Part shown: positions 8,862 to 17,201 of the stretch, piece by piece
How the letters are laid out: every line of letters begins with the position of its first letter
Numbering within the stretch: position 1 is the first letter of the stretch
Assembly: GCF_013205055.1 (NCBI RefSeq)
Contig: NZ_JABMLF010000005.1
Coordinates: forward strand, 310,001-374,000
Direction: 5' to 3'
Length of the DNA stretch: 64,000 nucleotides
From: Rathayibacter sp. VKM Ac-2856
GTDB taxonomy: Bacteria; Actinomycetota; Actinomycetes; Actinomycetales; Microbacteriaceae
Notes under the pieces: generated by a model
Database searches by the model: none
What the model was told of the DNA's origin: nothing
The model's input: the letters and a program-made list of their open reading frames with translations, nothing else
Program-made: the position numbers and the translations under genes

Positions 8862-10226
8862 ATGGCAGATCGCGAGTACGGCTTCAAGACGCGGGCAATC
8901 CACGCCGGCAACATCCCCGACCCGGTGACCGGAGCGCGAGCGCTGCCGATCTACCAGACGAGCGCGTTCGTCTTCGACGACACCGCCGATGCGGCGGCGC
9001 GGTTCGCGCTGCAGAAGTACGGCAACATCTACTCCCGGCTGTCCAACCCCACCGTCGCCTCGTTCGAGGAGCGGGTGGCGAGCCTCGAGGGCGGACTGGG
9101 CGCGGTCGCGACCGCCTCGGGCCTCTCGGCGCAGTTCATCACCTTCGCGGCGCTGGTCGGCGTCGGCGACCACGTCGTCGCCTCCGCGAACCTCTACGGC
9201 GGATCGATCACGCAGCTCGACGTGACCCTGCGGCGCTTCGGCGTCGACACCACCTTCGTGCAGTCGAGCGACCCGGCCGACTACGCCGCGGCGATCACCG
9301 AGAAGACCAAGGTGCTCTACGCCGAGACGATCGCGAACCCCTCCGGCGAGATCGCCGACATCGAGGGCCTGGCCGCCGTGGCGCACGCCGCCGGCATCCC
9401 GCTGATCATCGACTCGACCGTCGCGACGCCGTACCTCGTCCGCCCGATCGAGTGGGGCGCCGACATCGTCATCCACTCCGCCACCAAGTTCCTCGGCGGG
9501 CACGGCACCACCCTCGGCGGCGTCGTCGTCGAGTCGGGCCGCTTCCACTACTCCGCCGAGAAGTTCCCGCTGCTGCACGATGCGGTCGCGTCCTACGGCG
9601 GTCTCTCCTGGGACGGCAACTTCGGCGAGTACGGCTTCCTCACGCGACTGCGCGCCGAGCAGCTGCGCGACATCGGCCCGGTCCTCGCCCCGCACTCGGC
9701 CTTCCTGCTCGCGCAGGGCGTCGAGACGCTGCCCTACCGGATCCAGGCGCACGTCGACAACGCCCGCCGCGTCGCGGAGTGGCTCGACGCCGACCCGCGG
9801 ATCGAGGCCGTCTACTGGGCCGGCCTGCCCGAGCACCCGCACCACGGGCGCGCGCAGAAGTACCTGCCGAAGGGCCCCGGCTCGGTCTTCAGCTTCGTCG
9901 TCAAGGGCGGCCGCGCCGTCGGCCAGACCTTCATCGAGTCGGTCGACCTCGCCAGCCACCTCGCCAACATCGGCGACGCGAAGACCCTGGTGATCCATCC
10001 CGCGTCGACCACGCACGCGCAGCTCACCGAGGAGCAGCTGCTGCACGCCGGCGTGCTGCCGGGCCTGGTGCGGCTGTCGGTCGGCATCGAGGACGCGGAC
10101 GACATCATCTACGACCTCGACCAGGCGCTCGCCCGCGCGGTCGAGGAGCACGGCACGCCCGACGCGCCGACCGAGCTGCCGGACGACGTGTCGGCGACCA
10201 TCGACTCCCCGACCGTGGAGGTCTGA
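8862..10226 (+). CDS. O-acetylhomoserine aminocarboxypropyltransferase / sulfhydrylase
   Basis: A Cys/Met-metabolism PLP enzyme of 454 residues, type MetY, that makes homocysteine from O-acetylhomoserine and sulfide. It shows GFKTRAIHAGNIPDPVTGA, the YSRLSNPT segment, the PLP lysine in HSATKFLGGHGT (about Lys209), and the family's PASTTHAQLTEEQLL near the C-terminus. The ATG has TAGCGT 7 nt upstream. Two bases separate it from the CoA-binding protein gene, a pairing frequently seen in actinomycetes. Confidence 0.93.
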   Translation: MADREYGFKTRAIHAGNIPDPVTGARALPIYQTSAFVFDDTADAAARFALQKYGNIYSRLSNPTVASFEERVASLEGGLGAVATASGLSAQFITFAALVGVGDHVVASANLYGGSITQLDVTLRRFGVDTTFVQSSDPADYAAAITEKTKVLYAETIANPSGEIADIEGLAAVAHAAGIPLIIDSTVATPYLVRPIEWGADIVIHSATKFLGGHGTTLGGVVVESGRFHYSAEKFPLLHDAVASYGGLSWDGNFGEYGFLTRLRAEQLRDIGPVLAPHSAFLLAQGVETLPYRIQAHVDNARRVAEWLDADPRIEAVYWAGLPEHPHHGRAQKYLPKGPGSVFSFVVKGGRAVGQTFIESVDLASHLANIGDAKTLVIHPASTTHAQLTEEQLLHAGVLPGLVRLSVGIEDADDIIYDLDQALARAVEEHGTPDAPTELPDDVSATIDSPTVEV

Positions 10227-10228
10227 CC

Positions 10229-10837
10229 ATGAGCGACACCGCCACCGCGCCCGCTGCGCCGACGACCGAGGCCGACGACACCGTCGTCGCGCACCTGTCC
10301 AACGGGCTGAGCTGCTCCGTCCCGACCAACTCGCCGCTGGCGAAGCTGCTGAAGTCGCAGCGCACCTGGGTCGGGCCGGACGCGAAGAAGCGGCTCGAGA
10401 TCCTCCGCCGCGCGAAGACCGTGGCGATCGTCGGAGCCTCGCCCAACCCGGCGCGCTCGTCCTACTTCGTCTCGACCTACCTGCAGCAGTCGAGCGACTA
10501 CGAGCTCTTCTTCGTGAACCCCAACGCGAAGGAGATCCTCGGGCAGCCCGTCTACAAGAGCCTGGCCGACCTGCCCGTCGTGCCCGACATCGTCGACGTC
10601 TTCCGCAAGGCGAGCGACATCCCCGCGGTGATCGACGACGTCGTCGCGATCGGCGCGCCGACGGTCTGGGTCCAGCTCGGCATCTGGAACCAGGAGGCCG
10701 CCGAGTACGGCGAGTCGAAGGGCCTCACGGTCGTGATGGACCGCTGCATCAAGGTCGAGCACGCCCGCTTCCACGGCGGCCTGCACCTCCTCGGCTTCGA
10801 CACCGGCCAGATCACCTCCCGCAAGACCCTGCGCTGA
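10229..10837 (+). CDS. CoA-binding domain protein (YccU-like)
   Basis: A protein of 202 residues with a Rossmann CoA-binding domain after a ~65-residue N-terminal stretch. The nucleotide loop is VAIVGASPNPARSSYFV and later family segments are VDVFRKASDIPAVIDDVV and VQLGIWNQEAAEYG, then MDRCIKVEHARF. The molecular role of the family is unknown. It directly follows the O-acetylhomoserine sulfhydrylase gene and is probably translated from the same mRNA, which links it to sulfur amino acid metabolism by context only. Confidence 0.88.
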   Translation: MSDTATAPAAPTTEADDTVVAHLSNGLSCSVPTNSPLAKLLKSQRTWVGPDAKKRLEILRRAKTVAIVGASPNPARSSYFVSTYLQQSSDYELFFVNPNAKEILGQPVYKSLADLPVVPDIVDVFRKASDIPAVIDDVVAIGAPTVWVQLGIWNQEAAEYGESKGLTVVMDRCIKVEHARFHGGLHLLGFDTGQITSRKTLR

Positions 10838-10862
10838 CGCGCCCTCCTCCCCTTCCCCCCTC

Positions 10863-10925
10863 CCGCGAGATGCCACTTGTGCACGCTCGACACGGCGTGT
10901 CGCGTGCACAAGTGGCATCTCGCGG
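10863..10925. repeat. 63-bp palindromic element, copy A (between convergent genes)
   Basis: A near-perfect inverted repeat: CCGCGAGATGCCACTTGTG at the left and its reverse complement at the right, with a ~25-bp centre containing GGCGTGTCGC. Here the arms pair almost to the middle, about 30 bp each. It sits between the stops of the CoA-binding gene and rtcB, where it could act as a bidirectional terminator. Confidence 0.9.
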
Positions 10926-10931
10926 AGGGGG

Positions 10932-12101
10932 TCAGTCGCCCTTCACGTTGACGAGCTGGCGGAGGGTGTGGCGGATCTCGACGAGGTCGGCCGCGTCTGC
11001 CATGACGCGATCGATCGGCTTGTAGGCGGCCGGGATCTCGTCGAGGAAGGCGTCGGTGTCGCGGTACTCGATGCCGGCCATCGCCTCGCGCAGCTGCTCG
11101 CGCGTGAAGGCCTTCCGCGCCGCCGAACGCGAGTACTCGCGCCCCGCACCGTGCGGTGACGAGTTCAGCGACATCGCATCACCGCGGCCGACCACCACGT
11201 ACGAGGCGGTCCCCATCGAGCCGGGGATGAGCCCCGGCCGTCCGGCGTCGGCCTGGATCGCGCCCTTCCGGCTCACCCAGACGTCGCGGCCGAAGTGGCG
11301 CTCCTTCTCGGTGAAGTTGTGGTGGCAGTTGATCCGCTCCCGCTCCTCCACCGCGACGCCGCTCCACTCGGCGAGCTGGCGGAGCACCCGGTCCATCATC
11401 TCCTCGCGGTTGAGCAGGGCGAACCGCTGCGCCCAGCGCAGCTCGGCGACGTAGCGGTCGAACGGCTCCGTCCCCTCGACCAGGTAGGCGAGGTCGGGGT
11501 GCGGAAGCGCGATCCAGTGCCGCTCGCAGTACTCGCGGGCGACCCGGATGTGCGCCGTCGCGATCCGGTTGCCCACGCCCCGGGAGCCGGAGTGCAGGAA
11601 CAGCCAGACCGCGTCGGTCTCGTCGACGCTCACCTCGATGAAGTGGTTGCCGCTGCCGAGCGAGCCGACCTGCAGCCGCCAGTGCTTCGCCGACCGCGCC
11701 GGGTCGAAGCCGGCCTCGACGGCGAGCGCCTCCAGCTCGGCCACCCGCGGCTCGGCGGTCGCGACGACCTTCCGGTTCGCCGCTCCCGCCGACAGTGGCA
11801 CCGCCCGCTCGATCTGCCGCCGCAGCTCGCCCAGGTCGCGGCCGGCGAGGTCGCTCCGGGAGAACTGCGTGCGCACGGCGATCATGCCGCAGCCGATGTC
11901 GACGCCCACCGCCGCCGGGATGAGCGCGCCGAGGGTCGGGATGACCGAGCCGACCGTCGCGCCGAGTCCGAGGTGGGCGTCGGGCATCAGCGCCAGGTGG
12001 GGGTGGATGAACGGCATCTCCGACGCGGTGAGCGCCTGCTGCCGCGCGTTGTCGTCCAGGATGCTCGCCCAGGAGACGAGCCGCTCCGTGATTCTCTGCA
12101 T
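10932..12101 (-). CDS. rtcB: RNA-splicing ligase RtcB
   Basis: A GTP- and Mn-dependent RNA ligase of 389 residues that joins 2',3'-cyclic phosphate (or 3'-phosphate) and 5'-OH RNA ends. The metal and guanylate site is visible as GVDIGCGM, GSLGSGNHFIEV, NCHHNF, GSMGTASYVV and SSPHGAGREYSRSAA, whose histidine is the expected GMP-linked residue. The ATG is preceded by AGGAAGGA. An in-frame extension further upstream lacks family similarity and was not used. No archease or tRNA-repair partner is adjacent. Confidence 0.93.
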   Translation of the reverse strand: MQRITERLVSWASILDDNARQQALTASEMPFIHPHLALMPDAHLGLGATVGSVIPTLGALIPAAVGVDIGCGMIAVRTQFSRSDLAGRDLGELRRQIERAVPLSAGAANRKVVATAEPRVAELEALAVEAGFDPARSAKHWRLQVGSLGSGNHFIEVSVDETDAVWLFLHSGSRGVGNRIATAHIRVAREYCERHWIALPHPDLAYLVEGTEPFDRYVAELRWAQRFALLNREEMMDRVLRQLAEWSGVAVEERERINCHHNFTEKERHFGRDVWVSRKGAIQADAGRPGLIPGSMGTASYVVVGRGDAMSLNSSPHGAGREYSRSAARKAFTREQLREAMAGIEYRDTDAFLDEIPAAYKPIDRVMADAADLVEIRHTLRQLVNVKGD

Positions 12102-12262
12102 GGTCCTTCCTCTCGTGAAGGCCCGGCGGACGCCGGGATCGGGGTGGGACGCGCTCGGGGCGGCGGGATGCCGCGAGCCGACCGCGAGGCCCCTCCCCTG
12201 CAGAGGAGTGCCGACGCACGAGGGCCCCGAGACGACGTCGTCCGGGAGCCCGCGGCGGATGC

Positions 12263-12397
12263 CTAGGGGTGCCGGACGACGCCGGGCTGGAGGTTCGCGG
12301 AACCGCGCTTCGAGCGTTCGAGCTCGACCGCGCCGACGAGGGCGCGGGGGCGATCGGCGACGAGCAGCTCGACGCGGGTCGATCGATTCGCGGTCAT
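12263..12397 (-). CDS. Small hypothetical protein upstream of rtcB
   Basis: A possible 44-residue protein, MTANRSTRVELLVADRPRAL..., rich in Arg and Val. It is supported by a good ribosome site (GGAAGGAG, 7 nt before the ATG) and by a promoter placed just upstream at 12450-12479. I recognise no family. The ~160 bases between its stop and rtcB hold nothing else clear, so it may be the first gene of an rtcB transcript. Confidence 0.45.
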   Translation of the reverse strand: MTANRSTRVELLVADRPRALVGAVELERSKRGSANLQPGVVRHP

Positions 12398-12728
12398 GGG
12401 CTGCTCCTTCCGGGCGTCGGGGGTGCGCGCTCCGGTGGCGCGCCCGCCGAAGGTAGCAGCGCTCGGTGCGGCCGTGCAACCCGGGCGTGTCGCGCGGCAC
12501 CGCCCGTCGTGGAGTCCAGGCGCAGGATCCTCCTGGCCCACCCCTGAGCGCCTCCCCCGTGAGTCGGAGTCTCCTCCGCATCGCGTGAGCGGTCTCTGGG
12601 CGATCCCTCCGTGTCACAGGATCGGTGACACAGGCAGGAGTAGGCAGGACCTGCAAGGGAGAAACGAACTCCGCCGATCGTGACAACGAATCAGGCCGCC
12701 AGACGGCCACGAAGAGGTGTACGAAACG
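12398..12728. other. Intergenic region with a palindromic operator-like site
   Basis: This 331-bp divergent gap holds the minus-strand promoter at 12450-12479 and, at 12611-12631, the palindrome GTGTCAC-N7-GTGACAC, followed by short hairpins (GGAG...CTCC near 12658-12672 and GGCC...GGCC near 12693-12708). The plus-strand promoter of the peptidoglycan hydrolase genes must lie here. I see no riboswitch that I can name. Confidence 0.5.
12450..12479 (-). promoter_or_regulatory. Promoter for the small ORF / rtcB transcript
   Basis: On the minus strand TTGCAC (-35, at 12474-12479) is separated by 18 bp from TACCTT (-10, at 12450-12455). Transcription would begin near 12443, about 45 nt before the small ORF. 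Confidence 0.55.
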
Positions 12729-13730
12729 ATGAGAACCAGCCGTCCCACCCCCTCCATCCAGCGCCCGCGCCGCCTCCTGATCGCGGGGGTCGCCTGCGGC
12801 GCCCTCGCCTTCGGGTCGGTCGCCACCGCGCCCGCGGTCTTCGCGGCCGAGGCCCCGGTCAGCGCCGTCTCGGCGTCCGCCGCCGCCTGGCCCGTCGTCG
12901 CGGAGGGCGAGAACAGCGCCAACGCCCGCACCGTGCAGCACCTGCTGAACGCCGCGGGCTCCTCCGTCGACGCCGACGGCGTCTTCGGCCCCGCCACCGC
13001 CGCCGCGGTGACCTCCTTCCAGAGCGCTCGCGGCCTCTCCGCCGACGGCATCGTCGGCGCCCAGACCTGGGCGGCCCTGATCACGACGGTGTCCTCCGGG
13101 GACTCCGGCGAGGCGGTCAGCGCCCTGCAGGTCCAGCTCAACAAGGTCGGCGCGAGCCTGAGCGTCGACGGCGCCTTCGGTGCCGCGACCCTCTCCGCCG
13201 TGCAGAGCTTCCAGTCGGCGGCCGGCCTCACCGTCGACGGCGTCGTCGGCCCGCAGACCTGGCAGTCGCTCGTCGGCTCCGGCTCGGGCACCACTCCCGA
13301 CCCCGGTCAGCCGGGCGAGACCTTCGCGACCCTCAGCGCGGAGCAGCTCGAGAACGTCCGCACGATAATCGCCGAGGGCAAGACCGCGGGCGTGCCCGAG
13401 TACGGCTGGGTCGTCGCCATCGCGACGGCGATGCAGGAGTCGCGCCTGCGGAACCTCTCCGGCGGCGACCGCGACTCGGTCGGCCTCTTCCAGCAGCGCC
13501 CGTCGGCGGGCTGGGGCGACGCGGCCGACCTCGTCGACCCCGTCTACGCCTCGCGCGCCTTCTACGGGGCCGCGAACAGCCCGACCAGCAACACCGGCCT
13601 GACGGACATCGCCGGCTGGGAGTCGATGTCGGTGACCCAGGCGGCGCAGGCCGTGCAGGTCTCCGCCTACCCCAACGCCTACGCGCAGTGGGAGACGCTC
13701 GCGCGCGAGGCCGTCGAGAGCGAGGGATGA
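12729..13730 (+). CDS. Secreted peptidoglycan-binding protein with lysozyme-like C-terminal domain
   Basis: A 333-residue exported protein. A signal peptide (about residues 1-40, ending VFAAEA) precedes two PG_binding_1 repeats at ~54-117 and ~121-182, each with the VDGVFGPATAAAVTSFQ-type core. A linker leads to a C-terminal region at ~203-333 reading IATAMQESRLRNL and DSVGLFQQRPSAGWG, as in lytic-transglycosylase-like domains, with Glu237 a candidate catalytic residue. The ATG at 12729 was preferred over a GTG four codons upstream because AAGAGG is well spaced before it. It overlaps or abuts the next gene, which has the same N-terminal design. Confidence 0.8.
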   Translation: MRTSRPTPSIQRPRRLLIAGVACGALAFGSVATAPAVFAAEAPVSAVSASAAAWPVVAEGENSANARTVQHLLNAAGSSVDADGVFGPATAAAVTSFQSARGLSADGIVGAQTWAALITTVSSGDSGEAVSALQVQLNKVGASLSVDGAFGAATLSAVQSFQSAAGLTVDGVVGPQTWQSLVGSGSGTTPDPGQPGETFATLSAEQLENVRTIIAEGKTAGVPEYGWVVAIATAMQESRLRNLSGGDRDSVGLFQQRPSAGWGDAADLVDPVYASRAFYGAANSPTSNTGLTDIAGWESMSVTQAAQAVQVSAYPNAYAQWETLAREAVESEG

Positions 13731-13735
13731 GGATC

Positions 13736-14761
13736 ATGACCGGAACGGACAGCATCATGACGACCAGCACCACGACCACGACAGACACCGCAGCGCCGCA
13801 GCGGCGGGGCATCGGCGCCCGCGTCCTCGCCGTCGTCACCGCCCTCCTGCTCGCCCTCGGCGTCAGCGTCGGCACGGCGACCAGCGCCCAGGCGGCCGAC
13901 TGGCCCGTCCTCTCCTCCGGGGCGACCGGCGACGACGTGACGACCGCGCAGTACCTGCTGCGCTCCTCCGGCCAGTCGCTCGACGCGGACGGAGCGTTCG
14001 GCCCCGGCACGCAGGCGGCGGTCACCTCGTTCCAGTCCGGAGCGGGCCTCGCGGCCGACGGCGTGATCGGCGCGGCCACCTGGGGTGCGCTGACGGTGAC
14101 CGTGCAGAGCGGCGCCTCCGGAGACGCGGTCAGCGCCGTGCAGACGCAGCTGAACGCCAACGGCGCGTCCGTCGCGGTCGACGGCGCCTTCGGCCCGGCG
14201 ACGACCGCCGCGGTGACGAGCTTCCAGAGCGGCGCGGGACTGACCGCGGACGGCATCGTCGGACCGGCCACCTGGAAGGCCCTGATCGCCGGCACCGGCG
14301 GCGGCACCACGCCTCCCCCGTCGGGTGACGCCGCGGCGACAGCCCAGGCCATCCTCGACAACCCGGGCATCGAGCTCTACGAGCTGGGCTCGGACGCCGC
14401 CTCCACCTCGCTGGCCAACGTCCGCGACACGGCCGCCGGCCGGCCCGCGAAGACGAGCCCCGAGGGCGACGCGGGCGTGACCTCGGTCGCGCTGAACCCC
14501 GCCATGCTCGACGCGCTGCTGAAGCTCAACACGCAGTACGGTCACTCGGTGCGGGTCACCTCCATCGCGGGTGAGGACCACTCCACCGGCTCCGCCCACT
14601 ACTCCGGCGACGCGGTCGACATCGACCTGATCGACGGCGTGCGGGTCTACGAGGGCGCCGATCACCAGGCGATCCAGAGCGCCTGCGCCGAGATGGGCGC
14701 GACGCTCACCCTCGGCCCCGGCGACGCGGGCCACGCGGACCACGTGCACTGCGAGTTCTGA
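13736..14761 (+). CDS. Secreted peptidoglycan-binding protein with M15-like peptidase domain
   Basis: A 341-residue exported protein. A Thr-rich start and signal helix end at about residue 54 (SAQAAD). Two PG_binding_1 domains follow (~57-118 and ~120-183), then a Pro/Gly linker and a C-terminal region carrying STGSAHYSGDAVDID and GHADHVHCEF. These are the His/Asp and HxxHVH zinc ligands of the M15/DD-peptidase fold, so it probably cuts peptide cross-links of peptidoglycan. GAGGATC precedes the chosen ATG; an ATG nine bases earlier overlaps the upstream stop and is also possible. It is almost certainly co-transcribed with the upstream paralogue. Confidence 0.8.
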   Translation: MTGTDSIMTTSTTTTTDTAAPQRRGIGARVLAVVTALLLALGVSVGTATSAQAADWPVLSSGATGDDVTTAQYLLRSSGQSLDADGAFGPGTQAAVTSFQSGAGLAADGVIGAATWGALTVTVQSGASGDAVSAVQTQLNANGASVAVDGAFGPATTAAVTSFQSGAGLTADGIVGPATWKALIAGTGGGTTPPPSGDAAATAQAILDNPGIELYELGSDAASTSLANVRDTAAGRPAKTSPEGDAGVTSVALNPAMLDALLKLNTQYGHSVRVTSIAGEDHSTGSAHYSGDAVDIDLIDGVRVYEGADHQAIQSACAEMGATLTLGPGDAGHADHVHCEF

Positions 14762-14791
14762 CACCGGGACCTCGGTTCCGGCGCGCGGGAC

Positions 14792-14829
14792 GACGGGGGC
14801 GGGCACTCGAGAGGGTGCCCGCCCCCGTC
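14792..14829 (+). terminator. Strong hairpin terminator
   Basis: A perfect 15-bp stem, GACGGGGGCGGGCAC at 14792-14806 and its complement at 14815-14829, encloses an 8-nt loop. There is no long U run. It lies between the M15-like peptidase gene and the sdaA promoter. Confidence 0.7.
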
Positions 14830-14854
14830 CGCGCGCGAGGCGTAGTCTCGGGAG

Positions 14855-16234
14855 ATGAGTGCTTACGTCTCCGCCTTCGACCTGTTCAGCGTGGGGATCG
14901 GCCCCTCCAGCTCGCACACGGTGGGGCCGATGCGCGCGGCTCTCGCGCTCGCCGAGCGGCTGCGGGACGCGGGCCTGCTCGACCGGGTGAGCCGCGTGGT
15001 CTGCACGCTCTACGGCTCGCTCGGCTCGACCGGGATCGGCCACGGGACCCCCGACGCGGTGGTCGCCGGGCTGTCCGGGCTGCACCCCGAGACCTGCGAT
15101 CCGGACGAGGTCCGCGGCGCGTGGACCCGACTGGATGCGGACGGCTCGATCGCGCTCGCGGGCGAGACGCGCCTCCCGATGACCCGCGACGACATCGCCT
15201 TCGAGCCGCGCACCCGGCTGCCGGAGCACCCGAACGCCCTGACCTTCAGCGTCTGGCTGGGCGACGCGGCGCTGCCGGAGTGGGAGGAGACCTACTACTC
15301 GATCGGCGGCGGCTTCATCCGCCGGGCCGGCGAGCGCGCCGAGCTGGCCTCGCTCGCCCCGCACCCCTACTCCTTCGTCTCGGCGCTCGACCTCCTCGCG
15401 ACCTGCGACCGGACCCGCTCGAGCATCGACGAGATCGCCGCCGCGAACGAGCGTGCGCTGCACCCGGACGTCGACATCGATGCCCGGCTCGACGCGATCT
15501 GGGATGCGATGGCTTCCTGCGTCGACCACGGGCTGGCGACCGACGGCGTGCTGCCGGGCGGCCTCGGCGTGAAGCGCCGCGCCTCCGTGCTGCGCGAGCG
15601 GCTCGAGGCCCTCGAGCACGACCCGCTGGACCGCGCGCGGGCCACCTCGGTCGAGTGGCTGCACGCGTTCGCCCTCGCGGTGAACGAGGAGAACGCGGCC
15701 GGTGGACGGGTGGTCACCGCGCCGACGAACGGCGCCGCGGGCATCATCCCGGCCGTGGCGCACCACTACCTCCGCTTCGTGCCCGGGGCGGACCGAGCCG
15801 GCATCCGGCGGTTCCTGCTCACCGCGACGGCGATCGGCTCGCTCTGCAAGACCAACGCGTCGATCTCGGGCGCGGAGGCCGGCTGCCAGGGCGAGGTCGG
15901 CTCGGCCTGCGCGATGGCGGCGGGCGCCCTCTGCGCGGTGCTCGGCGGGACCCCGCGGCAGGTGGAGAACGCGGCGGAGATCGCGATGGAGCACCACCTC
16001 GGGCTGACCTGCGACCCCGTCGGCGGCCTGGTGCAGATCCCGTGCATCGAGCGCAACGCGATCGCGGCCTCGACCGCGGTCAGCGCGGCCCGGCTCGCGC
16101 TGCACGGCGACGGGACGCACCGCGTCTCGCTGGACACGGTGATCGAGACGATGCGGCAGACGGGCATCGACATGTCCTCGAAGTACAAGGAGACCAGCGA
16201 GGGCGGTCTCGCGGTCAACGTCATCGAGTGCTGA
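14855..16234 (+). CDS. sdaA: L-serine ammonia-lyase (iron-sulfur type)
   Basis: A single-chain L-serine dehydratase of 459 residues that converts serine to pyruvate and ammonia. The N-terminal beta domain starts with DLFSVGIGPSSSHTVGPM and the alpha domain carries the cluster cysteines in SLCKTNASISGAEAGCQGE and LTCDPVGGLVQIPC. The C-terminus has the usual ...GIDMSSKYKETSEGGLAVN. The ATG has TAGTCT 6 nt upstream (leaderless), with the terminator of the previous operon just before it. Confidence 0.96.
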   Translation: MSAYVSAFDLFSVGIGPSSSHTVGPMRAALALAERLRDAGLLDRVSRVVCTLYGSLGSTGIGHGTPDAVVAGLSGLHPETCDPDEVRGAWTRLDADGSIALAGETRLPMTRDDIAFEPRTRLPEHPNALTFSVWLGDAALPEWEETYYSIGGGFIRRAGERAELASLAPHPYSFVSALDLLATCDRTRSSIDEIAAANERALHPDVDIDARLDAIWDAMASCVDHGLATDGVLPGGLGVKRRASVLRERLEALEHDPLDRARATSVEWLHAFALAVNEENAAGGRVVTAPTNGAAGIIPAVAHHYLRFVPGADRAGIRRFLLTATAIGSLCKTNASISGAEAGCQGEVGSACAMAAGALCAVLGGTPRQVENAAEIAMEHHLGLTCDPVGGLVQIPCIERNAIAASTAVSAARLALHGDGTHRVSLDTVIETMRQTGIDMSSKYKETSEGGLAVNVIEC

Positions 16235-16313
16235 GGCGGGTCGTGTGACGCCGGATGAAGCGGCGTGACGCCCCGATCCGCGAGTGTCGGCCGTCGCGCC
16301 TAGCGTGGGGCGT

Positions 16314-17201
16314 GTGAGCAGCACAGCAGCCCCCTACCTCGCCCGGCCGATCGTCTCGACCCAGTGGCTGGCCGACCAGCTCGGTCGCGAGCACCTGGTC
16401 GTGGTCGACGCGAGCGTGCTGCTCGTGACCGGGTTCGACGGCCGGCCCGGCTACCTCAGCGGGGACGAGCAGCACCTCCTCGAGGGCCACGTGCCCGGCG
16501 CCGTCTTCGGCGACCTGCTCGCGCAGCTCTCGGACCCCGGGGTGCCGCTCCCCTTCACCCGGCTCGACCCCGAGCGCTTCGCCGCCGCGACGGCCGCCCT
16601 CGGGATCGACGACGACTCGGTGGTCGTCGTCTACGACTCGGCCGTCGGCCAGTGGGCGTCGCGCCTGTGGTGGCTGCTGCGCGCTGCGGGCCACGACGCC
16701 GTGGCGGTGCTCGACGGCGGACTCTCCGCCTGGCGGCGCGAGGAGCGCCCGATCGAGACCGGTCACGTCGAGCCGCGGCCGTCCGCGGGCATCACCGTGC
16801 GGGCCGAGCGGCCGCTCTGGATCGACAAGGCCGGGGTCGAGCGCGTCATCCGCGGCGAGGAGCCGGGCGCCCTGGTCTGCGCGGTGCCGCCGCGGGAGTT
16901 CACCGGCGAGGAAGGCCGCCGCCCGCGCCTCGGCCACCTCCCCGGCTCGATCAGCGTCCCGGCCGGGCGCCTGGTCGACCGCGCGGACAACACGCTCCTG
17001 CCGCCCGCGCGGCTGCGGGCGCTCTTCGGCGAGAGCCTCGACGCCGAGCGCATCGTCCTCTACTGCGCGGGCGGGATCGCCGCGACGGCCGACGCGCTCG
17101 CGCTCGCCGTGCTCGGGATCGACACCGCGGTCGTCTACGACGGCTCGCTGAACGAGTGGGCGGCGGACCCGGAGGCCCCGCTCGTCGTCACGGCCGCCTG
17201 A
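16314..17201 (+). CDS. Sulfurtransferase (two-domain rhodanese)
   Basis: A 295-residue thiosulfate/3-mercaptopyruvate sulfurtransferase-like protein with tandem rhodanese domains. The first, inactive domain has [20 protein letters not shown] and [15 protein letters not shown]; the second holds the catalytic loop [11 protein letters not shown] with its persulfide cysteine. The GTG start was chosen because TAGCGT lies 7 nt upstream. Its last 14 bases overlap the end of the convergent DUF255 gene. Confidence 0.9.
   Translation: MSSTAAPYLARPIVSTQWLADQLGREHLVVVDASVLLVTGFDGRPGYLSGDEQHLLEGHVPGAVFGDLLAQLSDPGVPLPFTRLDPERFAAATAALGIDDDSVVVVYDSAVGQWASRLWWLLRAAGHDAVAVLDGGLSAWRREERPIETGHVEPRPSAGITVRAERPLWIDKAGVERVIRGEEPGALVCAVPPREFTGEEGRRPRLGHLPGSISVPAGRLVDRADNTLLPPARLRALFGESLDAERIVLYCAGGIAATADALALAVLGIDTAVVYDGSLNEWAADPEAPLVVTAA

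Noticed and set aside
12600-12728. Possible c-di-AMP (ydaO) riboswitch before the wall hydrolases
   Set aside because: The position and genes fit, but the conserved ydaO core segments are not present; only short hairpins and a palindrome were seen.
13679-16324. An 881-codon open frame antisense to the M15-like peptidase and sdaA
   Set aside because: The sense strand encodes two proteins with full family motifs; the antisense product is compositional noise.
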